Part shown: piece by piece, positions 41,483 through 50,764 of the stretch
How the letters are laid out: each line of letters opens with the position of its first letter
Numbering within the stretch: position 1 is the first letter of the stretch
Assembly: GCA_030427385.1 (NCBI GenBank)
Contig: JAUHWR010000001.1
Location: 992,001 to 1,056,000 of the forward strand
Length of the DNA stretch: 64,000 nucleotides
Direction of reading: 5' to 3'
From: Alphaproteobacteria bacterium
Lineage (GTDB): Bacteria; Pseudomonadota; Alphaproteobacteria; Micavibrionales; Micavibrionaceae
The notes under the pieces: generated by a model
The model's input: the letters and a program-made list of their open reading frames with translations, nothing else
The model's database searches: none
What the model was told of the DNA's origin: nothing
Translations under genes and position numbers: made by a program

Positions 41483-43543
41483 ATGGGTAGCGAAACACGA
41501 TCCGGCGAAGATATAGCAAGGGAACTAGACGCATCTTTGCGTGAAGTTAGCTTAACAAATGCCGGAAATCTCAAATTTCAAGAAATGCAAAGGCAGTTAA
41601 ATGCCGTTTTAGGCACAAACTTGGTTGTTGACGGCTATGCCACTTTAAAGGTCAATAACGGTAAAGACGCCGCGAATATTGACCGCCTCTCCAATACGCA
41701 AACCGCCATTTCCGAATTCATCAATCAATATGCCCCGGAACTCGCTGGGCGCAAAGATTTAACGGTTGATAACCTGCTCGGCGCCATCGAAGAGGCATTC
41801 GAACTAAAACAAGATGGATTGCTTCAAAAAGCTGAAGACGCAGCAAAAGTAGAAAACGCAGAAATTGACGTTGCACCAGTCCCAGATGTTAACTTAACAG
41901 CGCCAGAAGTAGCAACCGCACCTCAAAAGACAATAGCCGGAATTATTGCTATGGCGGAAGGTAACGCCGATAAAATTGTTACACCTGATGCACCGGCTTC
42001 GCCTGCTTTGGATTCTGCTGAACTTGATATAGCCGATCCGATCAGGCCTGCAACACCGGAAATTGGTGATACTGCGGCTGCTTTAAACGTGCCCAACGCA
42101 GGTAATGCGCCTGAAACTCCACAAATGTCTAATATGGATCTGTATGTCGATCAGCTTAAACATAAATTGGGGCATGTCCCCGCGGCAGATGAACCCGTTC
42201 ACATGTCGGGCGGAGCTTATAATGCGCTGGATTTAAACGGCTTAAGCCGCTTTGTAGTAGAAAATGCAGATTTATATCTGACGGCTGGATCAGCATTTGG
42301 CTTTGTTGATATCAGCAATTTGCCCACGATCGAAGACATTCATACTGCCGCAACAGAGGGGCGCCCTGATGTGGCGGCACAAATGGCATTTGATGCTGCG
42401 GAATCCATGAAATTGCAAATAAAATCGCACGGAACCGATATTGGTGGGACGGCGGCGGGACTTCAAACTTTTCAGGATAACCTGATCAATGAAACACAAC
42501 GCGCCGGCTTCACATTGAATCGCACAGATTTAAACAACGTTGCGCCTGATGTTGGGACTATATCACAATACCTTCATGATATTGGCTCTGATAAGACATC
42601 CGCGCTCAACATCCCCGGGGAAATGTCGGCTCTGGAATCAAATATTGATCATCAGCCTCCGCCCCTTCAACAAGCAGATATAGTCCCATTGGATACGCTA
42701 GACGTGACTTCATTCGCAGATCAACTAGATCAAAATACTCTCATCGAATCCACAGCGACAACATATTCTTCTGATATTGAGAAATTACTTAAGAGCGACC
42801 TTCGTGACACACTTGAGCAAGCTGCCGTTTTTCACCCAACTGTAGATTCAACACATATTGACCGTGAAACAAATTTTATTACAAACCTATTAGAAAGAGG
42901 TAATACGGGCGATATTGATATAGCAACACAAACTGGATATGATTTGCTTGGAACCGTGGAGATTCAACTTGCAAATGTTTCAAGTGATAGATTGCCTGAT
43001 GTTGATCGAGCCGCGCTATTAGACAGAATTAAGCACCAGCAAGAAACCATTATTACCCACAGATCAGAAAAAGGTCTTGAAACGGATACATTCTATGACC
43101 GTTTGGTAACTGATGTTGCGATTGTTCTTGCATCCCCTGACGTTCGAGAAACAAGCTCGCATGATCCTGGAAAGGTTATGATCGATTTGGCTGGACTTAA
43201 CCGTAGCGATAATAAAGCTTCGCTTTTAAATAGCAGCTATAACTACCTAAATGATGCAAAAGAAACTTTAGAATCCGCCAATAAAATAGACGGCTATCCT
43301 TACGATCAAATTGGACCTTTACAACAATTAATCACCTATATGGGAAATATATTAGGAATTGAAATTGGCACGCCCCAAAATAACCTTCAAATCAATGAAG
43401 TTACATCGAATATAGTTTCGGCAATTGACCCGTTCAAAAATGCCGTCACTGGAACTGTTATGGCGCCGGCTGAAATGGAAGCTGCGCTTGCAGAAAATCC
43501 AGCCGCGAATACGGGCTTCGGTATGAAATCAGCGGTTGCTTAA
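41483..43543 (+). CDS. Large hypothetical protein, Asp/Ala/Thr-rich
   Basis: A 686-aa protein that I do not recognise. There is no signal peptide or membrane segment. The first ~130 residues are helical (REVSLTNAGNLKFQEMQRQL). Residues ~135-240 are a low-complexity, Pro/Ala/Asp-rich linker (PDVNLTAPEVATAPQKT, DAPASPALDSAELD). The rest is helical and acidic with repeated mentions of DxxLxxTL-like turns and no cysteines. The composition resembles cytoplasmic scaffold or secreted effector proteins, which is only an impression. It is flanked by ilvE and ychF; its 3' end overlaps the convergent ychF by 4 bp. Confidence 0.6.
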   Translation: MGSETRSGEDIARELDASLREVSLTNAGNLKFQEMQRQLNAVLGTNLVVDGYATLKVNNGKDAANIDRLSNTQTAISEFINQYAPELAGRKDLTVDNLLGAIEEAFELKQDGLLQKAEDAAKVENAEIDVAPVPDVNLTAPEVATAPQKTIAGIIAMAEGNADKIVTPDAPASPALDSAELDIADPIRPATPEIGDTAAALNVPNAGNAPETPQMSNMDLYVDQLKHKLGHVPAADEPVHMSGGAYNALDLNGLSRFVVENADLYLTAGSAFGFVDISNLPTIEDIHTAATEGRPDVAAQMAFDAAESMKLQIKSHGTDIGGTAAGLQTFQDNLINETQRAGFTLNRTDLNNVAPDVGTISQYLHDIGSDKTSALNIPGEMSALESNIDHQPPPLQQADIVPLDTLDVTSFADQLDQNTLIESTATTYSSDIEKLLKSDLRDTLEQAAVFHPTVDSTHIDRETNFITNLLERGNTGDIDIATQTGYDLLGTVEIQLANVSSDRLPDVDRAALLDRIKHQQETIITHRSEKGLETDTFYDRLVTDVAIVLASPDVRETSSHDPGKVMIDLAGLNRSDNKASLLNSSYNYLNDAKETLESANKIDGYPYDQIGPLQQLITYMGNILGIEIGTPQNNLQINEVTSNIVSAIDPFKNAVTGTVMAPAEMEAALAENPAANTGFGMKSAVA

Positions 43544-44640
43544 ACGTTGAACCGGAATAGAATCACGTCGCCGTCTTGGACGATGTAATCCTTACCCTCA
43601 GAGCGCATTTTGCCCGCTTCTTTTGCGCCCGCTTCACCTTTGCATGCTATATAATCCTTACAAGCAATAGTTTCCGCGCGAATAAAACCCTTTTGAAAAT
43701 CGGAATGGATCACGCCCGCCGCTTCCGGTGCACTTGCACCAATATGAACCGTCCATGCGCGTGCTTCCTTTGGTCCCGCCGTAAAATATGTTTGTAATTT
43801 TAATAGTTTATAAGATGATCTTATGATTTTATCTAAGCCTGACTCATCTAAGCCTAGAGACTCCAAAAATTCCTGTTTTTCTTCCGCCGTTTCCATTTGA
43901 GCAATTTCGGATTCAATCTCTGCGGAAATGATCACGACTTCGGCATTTTGAGCCTTTGCCATCTCCTGAACTTTCTCTGTCCATGAATTTCCCGCCGCCG
44001 CTTCATCTTCATTGACATTACAAACAAATAAAACGGGCTTTGCGCTTAATAATTGCAACATTTTAAAATATTTGGCTTCATCTTTATCAATTTGCACTGT
44101 TCTGGCGGGTTGTCCTTCATCCAAAACGCCCTTAACCTTTTGCATGATCTCAAGTTGCGCTTTCAGCTCTTTATCCCCTGATTTTGCTTTACGTGCCGCA
44201 TTTTCAATCTGTTTTTCCAGTGATTGTAAATCCGCCAACATCAGCTCGGTTTCAATCGTTTCCGCGTCACGGATCGGGTCAACTGACCCATCAACATGGG
44301 TAATATCATCATTTTCAAAACAGCGTAGAACGTGCAAAATCGCATCCGTCTCACGGATGTTGGCTAAAAACTGGTTTCCTAACCCCTCCCCTTTACTCGC
44401 GCCTTTCACCAACCCGGCAATATCAACAAATTCCAATTGCGCAGGGATAATGCTCGCCGATTTGGCCACGATGGAAATCTCTTTCAAGCGTTGATCTGGC
44501 ACGGCAACCCGACCGACATTCGGCTCAATCGTACAGAAAGGAAAATTCGCCGCCTGCGCCGCCGCAGTTGCGGTTAACGCATTGAACAGTGTAGATTTGC
44601 CAACATTCGGCAGCCCAACAATACCACAATTAATCGCCAT
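43540..44640 (-). CDS. ychF: Redox-responsive ATPase/GTPase YchF (OLA1 family)
   Basis: A 366-aa Obg-family P-loop protein that binds ribosomes and hydrolyses ATP. G1 is GLPNVGKSTLFNAL, the DxxG motif is in VDIAGLVKGASKGEGLGN, and the C-terminal TGS-like domain contains LQTYFTAGPKEARAWTVH and ends KDYIVQDGDVILFRFNV. The NVNE segment (VCNVNEDEA) replaces NKxD, giving ATP preference as in this family. The gene starts on the base at which pth ends (44640), as in many alphaproteobacteria. Confidence 0.97.
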   Translation of the reverse strand: MAINCGIVGLPNVGKSTLFNALTATAAAQAANFPFCTIEPNVGRVAVPDQRLKEISIVAKSASIIPAQLEFVDIAGLVKGASKGEGLGNQFLANIRETDAILHVLRCFENDDITHVDGSVDPIRDAETIETELMLADLQSLEKQIENAARKAKSGDKELKAQLEIMQKVKGVLDEGQPARTVQIDKDEAKYFKMLQLLSAKPVLFVCNVNEDEAAAGNSWTEKVQEMAKAQNAEVVIISAEIESEIAQMETAEEKQEFLESLGLDESGLDKIIRSSYKLLKLQTYFTAGPKEARAWTVHIGASAPEAAGVIHSDFQKGFIRAETIACKDYIACKGEAGAKEAGKMRSEGKDYIVQDGDVILFRFNV

Positions 44641-45257
44641 TATTTTATTCCTTCATTCTGTATATCCATTGCCACTTTACTCATATAGTCTTCCCCGCGC
44701 CCGTCAAGTAAAAGTGGCAAATAACGTGATAATGCGCGCAGCTCATCTTCCACCCAGTTTTGCTCACTCTTGGCAAAATCGCTTAAAACATAGCCATGTA
44801 CGCGATCTTTATGACCCGGATGTCCAATGCCCTGACGAATGCGATGAAAATCCGGCGTGCCCAGATGTGCCTGAATTGATTTCAGCCCGTTATGCCCCGC
44901 ATTGCCGCCGCCGGTCTTTAAACGCACCTTGGCGGGGTCCAAATCCAGTTCGTCATGAAAGACGTAAATCTGTTCCGGCTTTAATTTATAGAACTTTGCC
45001 GCCGCCCCGACTGATTGGCCGGATTCATTCATAAATGTCTGCGGCTTAAGCAAAATAACCTTAATACCCCCGACATTTTTTTCTGATAACTCGCCCTGAA
45101 ATTTATGACGCATTGCCGGAAATCCGCATTCATCGGCAATCGCATCTATCGTCATAAATCCGATATTATGACGGTTTTTTTCATACTTCTTTCCGGGATT
45201 GCCAAGGCCAACCAATAAAATCATAGGATCCGCCGATTTTTTAAAAAAAGAAAACAT
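44640..45257 (-). CDS. pth: Peptidyl-tRNA hydrolase
   Basis: A 205-aa enzyme that frees tRNA from stalled peptides. LVGLGNPGKKYEKNRHNIGF holds the conserved N and catalytic H; VFHDELDLDPAKVRLK, GGGNAGHNGLKS and RIRQGIGHPG complete the family set. It lies between rplY and ychF in the same direction, the usual alphaproteobacterial order. The ATG at 45257 gives a short basic N-terminal extension (FSFFKKSADP). Confidence 0.96.
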   Translation of the reverse strand: MFSFFKKSADPMILLVGLGNPGKKYEKNRHNIGFMTIDAIADECGFPAMRHKFQGELSEKNVGGIKVILLKPQTFMNESGQSVGAAAKFYKLKPEQIYVFHDELDLDPAKVRLKTGGGNAGHNGLKSIQAHLGTPDFHRIRQGIGHPGHKDRVHGYVLSDFAKSEQNWVEDELRALSRYLPLLLDGRGEDYMSKVAMDIQNEGIK

Positions 45258-45272
45258 ACTTATTTATAAACG

Positions 45273-45316
45273 AAAAAACCGCAAAGTCAGACAGAGAACT
45301 GCTTTCTTTGCGGTTT
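45273..45316 (-). terminator. Intrinsic terminator after rplY
   Basis: On the - strand, AAACCGCAAAG and CTTTGCGGTTT form an 11-bp stem (45316-45306 with 45286-45276) with a 19-nt loop, followed by a run of T (45278-45273). It separates rplY from pth. Confidence 0.8.
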
Positions 45317-45334
45317 AAACTTAAATTATAATTC

Positions 45335-46030
45335 TTACTCAGATTTCTCTTCTGACTCGCCTTCGGCTTTTTCTGCGTCACCACCTTCAGCATCTTCGTC
45401 AGATTCTGTACCGGCTTCGATATCTGCATCCGCTTCGGCTTCTTCGGCCTCTTCTTCTGCTGCTGTCTTCGGCGCGGCAATTGTTGCGATGGTAATATCG
45501 CGATCAATCACTGATTTTGTGCCTGATGGCAATGTAATATCGCTGAGCTTAACAGAATCACCGATTTCATATCCGGCCAAATCAACTTCAACGCTTTCCG
45601 GAATGGCTGTTGCCATACATGACAGACCAATTTCATAACGAACCACGTTCAAAATACCGCCTTGCGACGCATATGGTGCATCATCTTCGTTAATGAAGTT
45701 AACAGGAACATCAACACTGATTTTTGTTTTGGAGCTTACTCTTAAAAAGTCAATATGTTGCACTGTATCTCTTACAGGGTGTACCTGAACATCACGAGCC
45801 AATGTTTGGTGCTTTTCACCATCAATCGTGACATCGGTCAATGTTGTGAACATATGTCCTTTATTATATTGTACATTTGCTTCCTTTGCTGAAATCGTAA
45901 TACTTACAGGCTCTTTGCCTGCGCCATAGATAACGGCTGGAATTTTATTTTCACGACGTAGAGCGCGAGCGACCCCCTTACCGGCTTTGTCACGCTTCTC
46001 GGCGGAAAATTTAATATGTGTTGTTGCCAT
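45335..46030 (-). CDS. rplY: 50S ribosomal protein L25/general stress protein Ctc
   Basis: A 231-aa two-domain (Ctc-type) L25. The N-terminus AEKRDKAGKGVARALRREN is the 5S rRNA-binding beta-barrel signature, with KIPAVIYG following. The C-terminal TL5 domain begins after ~95 (VDVPVNFINEDDA). The last ~45 residues are an acidic tail (AEEEAEEAEADAD), longer than typical. The promoter-side leader holds a small hairpin at 46065. A terminator follows, which is reason to think it can be expressed apart from pth-ychF. Confidence 0.95.
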   Translation of the reverse strand: MATTHIKFSAEKRDKAGKGVARALRRENKIPAVIYGAGKEPVSITISAKEANVQYNKGHMFTTLTDVTIDGEKHQTLARDVQVHPVRDTVQHIDFLRVSSKTKISVDVPVNFINEDDAPYASQGGILNVVRYEIGLSCMATAIPESVEVDLAGYEIGDSVKLSDITLPSGTKSVIDRDITIATIAAPKTAAEEEAEEAEADADIEAGTESDEDAEGGDAEKAEGESEEKSE

Positions 46031-46064
46031 GTTAATTCTCCAATAAGTTAGTTAGTTAAAATTG

Positions 46065-46084
46065 CCGACCTCCAGGGGTGTCGG
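46065..46084 (-). other. Small hairpin in the rplY leader
   Basis: CCGAC (46084-46080 on the - strand) and GTCGG (46069-46065) enclose a 10-nt loop, 35-55 bp before the ATG, followed by CAATTTT. It could be a weak terminator of prs or an attenuator in the rplY leader. Both are speculative. Confidence 0.3.
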
Positions 46085-46138
46085 ATCAAGCGACGATTAT
46101 TAGAGCGTTTTTGGCACAATTGCAAGTAAAAGCGTACT

Positions 46139-47071
46139 TTATTTAAACAGCTCCGAAATCGAGCTTTCGCGGTGTGTGCGGATAATGGCTTCACCGATTA
46201 AACTCGCCACACTCAGAATTTTAATTTTTGGGCAGGCGCTGACTTCCTCACGCGCGGCGATGCTATCGGAAATAATCAAGCTTTTCATATCCGATGCCAT
46301 GATCCGCTGCTCCGCTTCATTAGATAACACCCCATGCACACAATAGGCATGAACTTCCTTGGCACCCTTTGCTTTTAAAGCGCCGGCGGCGTTGCATAAT
46401 GTGCCGCCGCTATCGACCATATCATCCACCAAAAGACAAATTTGTCCCTCAACATCACCGATCACGTTCATAACCTCTGAAACACCGGCTTTTTCACGGC
46501 GTTTATCAATAATGGCCAGATCCGCATCAATTCGCTTGGCAAAAGCACGTGCACGCACCACGCCACCCACATCGGGCGACACCACACAAATTTTTTGATC
46601 TTTGAAATGCTCATTAATATGCGGCTTGAAAATCGGACCGATTTGCAGATTATCAACCGGAATATCAAAGAAACCCTGAATTTGCCCCGCATGTAATTCC
46701 ATAGTTAGCACACGATTTGCGCCTGCTGTGGTAATTAAATTTGCCACCAACTTTGCTGTAATCGGCGTGCGTGATCCGGTTTTTCGATCCTGGCGGGCAT
46801 AGCCAAAATAAGGAATAACCGCCGTCACACGCCGTGCAGAGGCGCGGCGAATGGCATCCATGGCTATCAATAATTCCATGACATTTACATTGGCGGGATA
46901 GGATGTGGATTGAATGAAAAAAACATCTTCTCCGCGAATATCTTCCATAACCTCGACAAAAACTTCTTTATCGGCAAAGCGGCGAATACTGACTTCTGTT
47001 AAAGGGACTTTTAAATAATCGGAGATCGCTTGTGATAAAGCGGGATTGGACGTGCCGGAAATTAGTTTCAT
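46139..47071 (-). CDS. prs: Ribose-phosphate pyrophosphokinase
   Basis: A 310-aa enzyme making PRPP from ribose 5-phosphate and [19 protein letters not shown] is the family start; I chose this ATG (47071) with AAAGG upstream, not the longer frame at 47095. Family motifs: [12 protein letters not shown] (flexible loop), [18 protein letters not shown] and the PRPP loop [20 protein letters not shown] feeds purine, pyrimidine, His and Trp synthesis. It is upstream of rplY in the same direction. Confidence 0.97.
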   Translation of the reverse strand: MKLISGTSNPALSQAISDYLKVPLTEVSIRRFADKEVFVEVMEDIRGEDVFFIQSTSYPANVNVMELLIAMDAIRRASARRVTAVIPYFGYARQDRKTGSRTPITAKLVANLITTAGANRVLTMELHAGQIQGFFDIPVDNLQIGPIFKPHINEHFKDQKICVVSPDVGGVVRARAFAKRIDADLAIIDKRREKAGVSEVMNVIGDVEGQICLLVDDMVDSGGTLCNAAGALKAKGAKEVHAYCVHGVLSNEAEQRIMASDMKSLIISDSIAAREEVSACPKIKILSVASLIGEAIIRTHRESSISELFK

Positions 47072-47171
47072 ATCAAACCTTTTTAAATTACACACACCAT
47101 AAAAAAGCCAAACATTATAAGCAAGAATTTTCTATGATAATTTTACTTATAAAATTTGTAATCTAATGATT

Positions 47172-47200
47172 TTGTAATTACCTTTAAACTCTTATATACT
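47172..47200 (+). promoter_or_regulatory. Predicted sigma70-type promoter of the exported protein gene
   Basis: TTGTAA (47172-47177), 17 bp, TATACT (47195-47200), 53 bp before the TTG start at 47253. Based on consensus only. Confidence 0.4.
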
Positions 47201-47252
47201 TGTTATAAAGACTGCTCTATTAATAATTATAATTATCGCCGTAAGGGTTATT

Positions 47253-48104
47253 TTGACTTTAAAAACAAACATTTTTACGATTGGTTTTTTGATCTTTTCT
47301 ATTTTTGCAATGCCCATGCTTGCAAAGGCTGATCCTGCGACAACGGCATTATCACCCACATGTAATGGTAATATCCTTCAATCTATCGAAATGCGCGGTT
47401 GGTTAGAGGCAGAGAGAGAAGTCGTTCAAAATCAAAATATCATTGTGAAACCTGATTCCGTGATGGAATATACTTGCTTTGACAGCCATCTTAACAATCT
47501 TGCGCTTAACGGCGCGGAAATTTTTAGCGAAAATTTATCCGATTGGTCGGGGGCAAGCAATATTTCTGACGACGATATGGATAATGCCTTGAACAATATG
47601 GTCTGGTCCAGTGCAAATGGCTATCTTGAGCAGAATTTTGGTCACACATTATTAGGGGGCAGATCGGCTATTAATTACCCCCTCCCATCCAGTGTAAATG
47701 GAGCGGACTATACGTGTGATATCATGGATAAAATATGGGAAGTTGCGAAATGTTATAATTTCCAACAACTCCCCAATGATGGCTTTATGGAGTTTGATAA
47801 ATATGCCACGACTGATAATCGTATGCTGCCAACTCCCTGCGGCGCAGCAGATTCGCGTGTGATTGATTATGTTATTGGAACATATGTCAGCCCGGATTGG
47901 GCGCCTGAAATGAAACCAGCTGTTAAAGCTAGCTATGATAATGCTACTTTATATAATTTAGTAAGAAATTGCGGCGGTTCATCCAGAGTTATTAAAACAG
48001 GCATTCGTATTTTTGACGACAGCCCCTCAAGTCCCAGAAATGATGCTATTTGTCTAAACCCAGGTTGTGCCTATAATGGCACGAATGCATGCACGCCTAT
48101 TTAA
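47253..48104 (+). CDS. Exported hypothetical protein
   Basis: A 283-aa protein from TTG at 47253 (TAAGGG upstream). A signal peptide is clear: IFTIGFLIFSIFAMPMLAKA, cleaved before DPATT. The mature part has ten or so cysteines (TCNGN, YTCFDSH, CDIMDK, PCGAADS, NCGGSS, LNPGCAYNGTNACTPI) and so is probably periplasmic or secreted with disulfides. I recognise no domain; the composition resembles the exported proteins of the prepilin locus in Cys and Asn content. It is convergent with pgeF and overlaps it by 4 bp. Confidence 0.6.
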   Translation: MTLKTNIFTIGFLIFSIFAMPMLAKADPATTALSPTCNGNILQSIEMRGWLEAEREVVQNQNIIVKPDSVMEYTCFDSHLNNLALNGAEIFSENLSDWSGASNISDDDMDNALNNMVWSSANGYLEQNFGHTLLGGRSAINYPLPSSVNGADYTCDIMDKIWEVAKCYNFQQLPNDGFMEFDKYATTDNRMLPTPCGAADSRVIDYVIGTYVSPDWAPEMKPAVKASYDNATLYNLVRNCGGSSRVIKTGIRIFDDSPSSPRNDAICLNPGCAYNGTNACTPI

Positions 48105-48874
48105 CAAATTGATATTAATGATATTTGCCGCCCATAATCCTTATCCTTACGATGGGTTGCGCGGCGATAGCTAAAGAAATCTTCCTCATGAAAAAATGTA
48201 TCTAACGTTTTTAGAAAAACTTGTTGAATACCAGCCTTTTTTAATTTGTGCTCACAAAAGGCAGGCAGATCAAAAAACAGCCCCCTATCTTCCTGCTTAA
48301 AAAACTGATCATAATCGGATGATACTTTGATAAATTCTGCTTTAAATTCTGCGCCCACTTCATAGGAATTCGGGCCAATTGTCGGCCCAATGGCCGCCAC
48401 AATAGTTTCCGCCACAGCGCCTAATGAACACATTTCCTTAATCGTACTCTCCAATACGCCTGCAACGGCCCCTTTCCATCCGGCATGAGCCGCGCCGATA
48501 ATTGGTTGCCCATCATGCTTTTGCCCTTGAAATAATACCGGCGTACAATCCGCGGTTAATATACTCAGCGTCTGACCAACTTGATCCGTCACTAAAGCAT
48601 CGGCATCGGATTCAACATTTTTGGTGCTATGAATTGAGACGCATTTTGCACTATGAATTTGATGAACATTATGCAGACGCGTTTGATCCAAGCCCAGCGC
48701 GCGTAACGCCGTTATTCGGTTTGCACGAACATTGGCGGGGTTGTCATCACTGCCTAGACCGCAATTTAACGTGGAATATACACCTTGGCTTACACCGCCT
48801 CGTGATCCGAAAAATCCATGAATAACGCGCTGGTTACATCCTGAAAACTCTTTCTGCTGAAAATAAATACTCAT
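48101..48874 (-). CDS. pgeF: Purine nucleoside phosphorylase / YfiH-type multicopper-oxidase-like protein
   Basis: A 257-aa member of the YfiH/PgeF/LACC1 family. The metal-binding residues are in STLNCGLGSDDNPANV, LTADCTPVLF (Cys) and AAHAGWKGAVAGVL (His), with FFSYRRATHRKDKDYGRQ at the end. Family members are zinc-dependent purine nucleoside phosphorylases and proofreaders of peptidoglycan synthesis (PgeF); older names call them laccases. Its start overlaps the end of midA by 4 bp, and lgt-midA-pgeF form an operon. Confidence 0.9.
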   Translation of the reverse strand: MSIYFQQKEFSGCNQRVIHGFFGSRGGVSQGVYSTLNCGLGSDDNPANVRANRITALRALGLDQTRLHNVHQIHSAKCVSIHSTKNVESDADALVTDQVGQTLSILTADCTPVLFQGQKHDGQPIIGAAHAGWKGAVAGVLESTIKEMCSLGAVAETIVAAIGPTIGPNSYEVGAEFKAEFIKVSSDYDQFFKQEDRGLFFDLPAFCEHKLKKAGIQQVFLKTLDTFFHEEDFFSYRRATHRKDKDYGRQISLISIC

Positions 48875-49935
48875 ATTTTATCCGTTGCAAATCCTGCCGG
48901 TGTGATGTGTTTCGTGAAACAGGCAAATACTTTAAACAGAGCCCCCATTTCATCCGCAGAGAGCAACCGTTTCGCCGCAATATCAATCGCCTCGGCTCCC
49001 TTAATGTCCAGTTTTGATTTTAGAATATTTGCGCGTGCATTTATACCACATTCTCGCAAAAAATCTTTTTGCATGACCGGGCCAAATGAATATAACCCAT
49101 TCGTTTTTGCCAGCGTTCTTAAATGTTCAAAATTCACATGCGCCGTTAAATCCTGTTCACCGGGGCGCGTTAACGGGTCAGCAAAATCATGCGCCTTCAC
49201 GGCTTGAAAAGTATCCCCATAACCGGTTTTTGTGTAGCCATAATCAATCCACAACATAGCCCCGCCATTTTTCTCAATTAAGCTATGCGCTTGCTTAAAG
49301 AAGCTTTCAATCGCGGGACTAATTTCATATATGCTCCCTTCTTTCGCATCGGAGAGAGGCGGGCTAAAATTAGCAGATTCCTCCCGGTAAACCAAACGAT
49401 CACCTTCACAGCCTACACCGCGCTCCTGCCAATCGCCGCCTTTGAAGATATATTGTTTTATGGGTAGAGCATCCAAAAATTCATTACCAATTATAAAAAT
49501 TGGCGCGTCATAATTCATGAGAATGGGATTGTGGATATCTGTGACCCACTGTACAGCATGATCCTTCAAAATTTCCTTTTGATGCATTATGAGCTGGTCA
49601 CTATTTTCCAACAATGTCACATCAACAAAATCATTTAATGGCTTTATTTTACTTATTATTCTTAAAATATCCGCCATTAAAGTTCCGCGCCCTGGACCGC
49701 ATTCAAGGATCATACATCTTTGCATTGACCCAAACTGACCCATAATATCCACAAGCCAGGCGGCGATCATTTCACCGAACATTTGGCTAATTTCCGGTGC
49801 CGTTATAAAATCACCCTCTCGCCCAAATGGAATTTGCGATGCATAATAATGTTCATTACAAAGCCCCATATAATCATCCAGCGGCATGAACCCACGCGCC
49901 TTAATTTGACTAATAAGATTACTTTGAAACGTCAT
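48871..49935 (-). CDS. Class I SAM-dependent methyltransferase (MidA/NDUFAF7 family)
   Basis: A 354-aa protein of the NDUFAF7/MidA family. The SAM site is MILECGPGRGTLMADILR, with NEFLDALPIKQYI and DYGYTKTGYGDTFQAVK also typical. In mitochondria the homologue dimethylates an arginine of complex I subunit NDUFS2; the bacterial role is likely similar but unproven. I chose ATG 49935 (MTFQSNLISQIK), which overlaps the end of lgt by 17 bp; the longer start at 49983 adds an unlikely hydrophobic extension in the lgt frame. Confidence 0.9.
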   Translation of the reverse strand: MTFQSNLISQIKARGFMPLDDYMGLCNEHYYASQIPFGREGDFITAPEISQMFGEMIAAWLVDIMGQFGSMQRCMILECGPGRGTLMADILRIISKIKPLNDFVDVTLLENSDQLIMHQKEILKDHAVQWVTDIHNPILMNYDAPIFIIGNEFLDALPIKQYIFKGGDWQERGVGCEGDRLVYREESANFSPPLSDAKEGSIYEISPAIESFFKQAHSLIEKNGGAMLWIDYGYTKTGYGDTFQAVKAHDFADPLTRPGEQDLTAHVNFEHLRTLAKTNGLYSFGPVMQKDFLRECGINARANILKSKLDIKGAEAIDIAAKRLLSADEMGALFKVFACFTKHITPAGFATDKI

Positions 49936-50761
49936 GCGGTTTATATCTAAGTGAATGAATGGCAATAACAAGACCCAGCGCAATCATCGGCAGACACAAA
50001 ATCTGTCCCATGGATATAACATTGAAAAACAATCCTAATTGCTCATCCGGCGCGCGGACATACTCAATTATAAAACGGAATATGCCGTATAACATTAAAA
50101 ACATAGCGCTAAGAATCCCCGGATATCGATGATGCAGCCCTTTTTTTGCCATTATAAATAAGATTATAAAAATAACTGCTCCCTCCAATGCCGCTTCATA
50201 AAGTTGAGAGGGATGACGGGGTTGTCCATCTGTACCCGGAAAAATGACGCCCCATGGCACATCTGTGACACGTCCATATAATTCCGCATTTATAAAATTC
50301 GCAATGCGCCCCAAAAGCAAGCCAATCGGCGCGGCGGCGCATATAATGTCACTTAATTTTAAAACAGGAATTTTATATTTATAGGCATAGGCGATCATCG
50401 CAATGGCAACGCCGATAACGCCGCCATGAAACGACATCCCCCCCTGCCAGACTGCAAGGGCGCTAGGAATATATAAATCAGTGCCAAAAATTTCAAAGGA
50501 TATAAAAGGATTCTGAATATAAAAATCCAGATTATAAAACAAAACATATCCAATGCGCCCGCCCAGAATAACACCGGGAATGGCCCAAATCAGAAAATCA
50601 TCAATATCCTCTTTATGGGGACGTCCCGCCCCTACTTTCTGCGCCAAACGCAGTGCATAAACCCATCCCAATAAAAATCCGCACAGATATGCCAAGGCAT
50701 ACCAACGAATAGCCAAAGGGCCAAGTTGTAAGGCGACAGGGTCTATTGCGGGAAACTCCAT
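49919..50761 (-). CDS. lgt: Prolipoprotein diacylglyceryl transferase
   Basis: A 280-aa inner-membrane enzyme that moves diacylglycerol to the lipobox cysteine of prolipoproteins, the first step in lipoprotein maturation. LGRIANFINAELYGRVTDVPWG holds the family motif (partly listed), and SFHGGVIG precedes it. Seven membrane helices are visible. It serves the host lipoproteins here (e.g. the LptM-like protein) and could serve the phage Rz1. It is 3 bp downstream of hldD. Confidence 0.97.
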   Translation of the reverse strand: MEFPAIDPVALQLGPLAIRWYALAYLCGFLLGWVYALRLAQKVGAGRPHKEDIDDFLIWAIPGVILGGRIGYVLFYNLDFYIQNPFISFEIFGTDLYIPSALAVWQGGMSFHGGVIGVAIAMIAYAYKYKIPVLKLSDIICAAAPIGLLLGRIANFINAELYGRVTDVPWGVIFPGTDGQPRHPSQLYEAALEGAVIFIILFIMAKKGLHHRYPGILSAMFLMLYGIFRFIIEYVRAPDEQLGLFFNVISMGQILCLPMIALGLVIAIHSLRYKPHDVSK

Positions 50762-50764
50762 AGA

